A DNA stretch of 64,000 bases. It comes from Dasyornis broadbenti. Lineage: Eukaryota > Chordata > Aves > Passeriformes > Dasyornithidae. Under the pieces are notes generated by a model. That model did not search any database. It was given only the letters and a program-made list of their open reading frames with translations, and was not told where the DNA came from. Location of the stretch: assembly GCA_013397935.1 (NCBI GenBank), contig VZRN01004399.1:62001-126000 (forward strand), in the 5' to 3' direction. Below, in pieces: positions 63,701 to 64,000 of this stretch; the stretch's first letter is position 1, and each line of letters begins with the position of its first letter. The translations under genes were made by a program, and so were the position numbers.

Positions 63701-64000
63701 ACCAATAGAGCAAAATCTGGAATTAACATGGTTTATCAATAGAAACATGATTTTATTCTGTGTGAGTCTCCCTCTTCACTCTTTGCCAAGCCCTTTGTCT
63801 CTATACATTAGAGATATAAATCATGATATCTGTAAGCAGCATTTTCTAGGTGTCAGCAGGATTTCATATCCTTAAGGTAGAGACCATCAGCCTGAGTTTA
63901 ATCCCATTCATATGGGATACAAAACCAAAATCAAGGCTCTTGTCTTCATTTCTTGTGAAGAAGCATGCACTTAATTTAAGAAAATAAACACTTAATAAGG

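Larger units (their letters stand above)
51170..64000 (+). other. DLG2: 5' part of the next DLG2 intron (at least 12.8 kb)
   Basis: Intron following the HOOK exon, truncated by the window edge. Neither the alternatively spliced HOOK exons nor the exon leading to the guanylate-kinase domain is recognisable. It contains one + strand CR1 copy, a doubtful LTR-like stretch and two old CR1-like remnants. I see nothing recognisable in 51200-53310, 53345-57035, 57995-59335, 59475-60555 and 60765-64000, apart from a tiny AAT repeat at 53321-53340 and an AATTTTGTAG doublet near 62020-62040. Confidence 0.85.

Noticed and set aside
51170..64000. Alternative HOOK exons of DLG2 expected after the 51094-51169 exon.
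   Set aside because: I scanned for their expected wording and found none, so they presumably lie beyond 64000.
1..64000. CRISPR arrays, tRNA/rRNA genes, intact LTR retroviruses or prokaryotic-style systems.
   Set aside because: None is visible. The repeats are CR1, MIR-like and simple sequence, and the genomic setting is a vertebrate intron.

Overview
This window is vertebrate nuclear DNA, most likely from a bird. It is mostly long, AT-rich intron with very little coding sequence. The bird assignment rests on many fragments of the CR1 retroposon. These include copies that begin or end in the CR1 3' terminal ATTCTATG-type repeat and carry the familiar avian CR1 3' wording. A few eroded MIR-like stretches also occur. 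There are no bacterial-style operons, CRISPR arrays, tRNA or rRNA genes.

Only one gene can be supported: DLG2 (PSD-93/chapsyn-110, a membrane-associated guanylate kinase scaffold), on the + strand. Three internal coding exons are present at 3222-3336, 41778-41954 and 51094-51169. Spliced together (368 nt, phases 2-2-2-0) they give one uninterrupted 123-residue stretch: the extra C-terminal helix of PDZ3 plus the PDZ3-SH3 linker, the core of the SH3 domain, and the start of the basic HOOK region. The upstream L27/PDZ exons and the downstream HOOK/guanylate-kinase exons lie outside the window. The intervening introns are 38,441 and 9,139 bp. The flanking introns are cut by the window edges (at least 3,221 and at least 12,831 bp).

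Region by region: 1-3221 is the end of an upstream intron. 3337-41777 is a very large intron with avian CR1 fragments near 8.0, 17.9, 18.2, 23.6, 24.9, 29.7, 30.2 and 35.5 kb, an older CR1/L3-type LINE at 24.5-26.3 kb split by a younger CR1, several microsatellites, and a 22-base assembly gap at 35973-35994. 41955-51093 holds a CpG-bearing, unusually complex segment at about 42.54-42.84 kb, a poly(T) and TA/TG repeat cluster near 44.5-44.9 kb, and a perfect 28-bp tandem duplication at 50.1 kb. 51170-64000 carries one + strand CR1 at 57.0-57.4 kb, an uncertain LTR-like segment beside it, and two old CR1-like remnants near 59.4 and 60.6 kb.

I found no previously undescribed biological system. 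The most useful observations are the frame-neutral 177-nt SH3 exon, the competing donors at the HOOK exon, the AGAG acceptors shared by all three exons, the nested retroposon and the 42.6-kb segment. Repeat family names are from memory of consensus sequences, and their boundaries are approximate.
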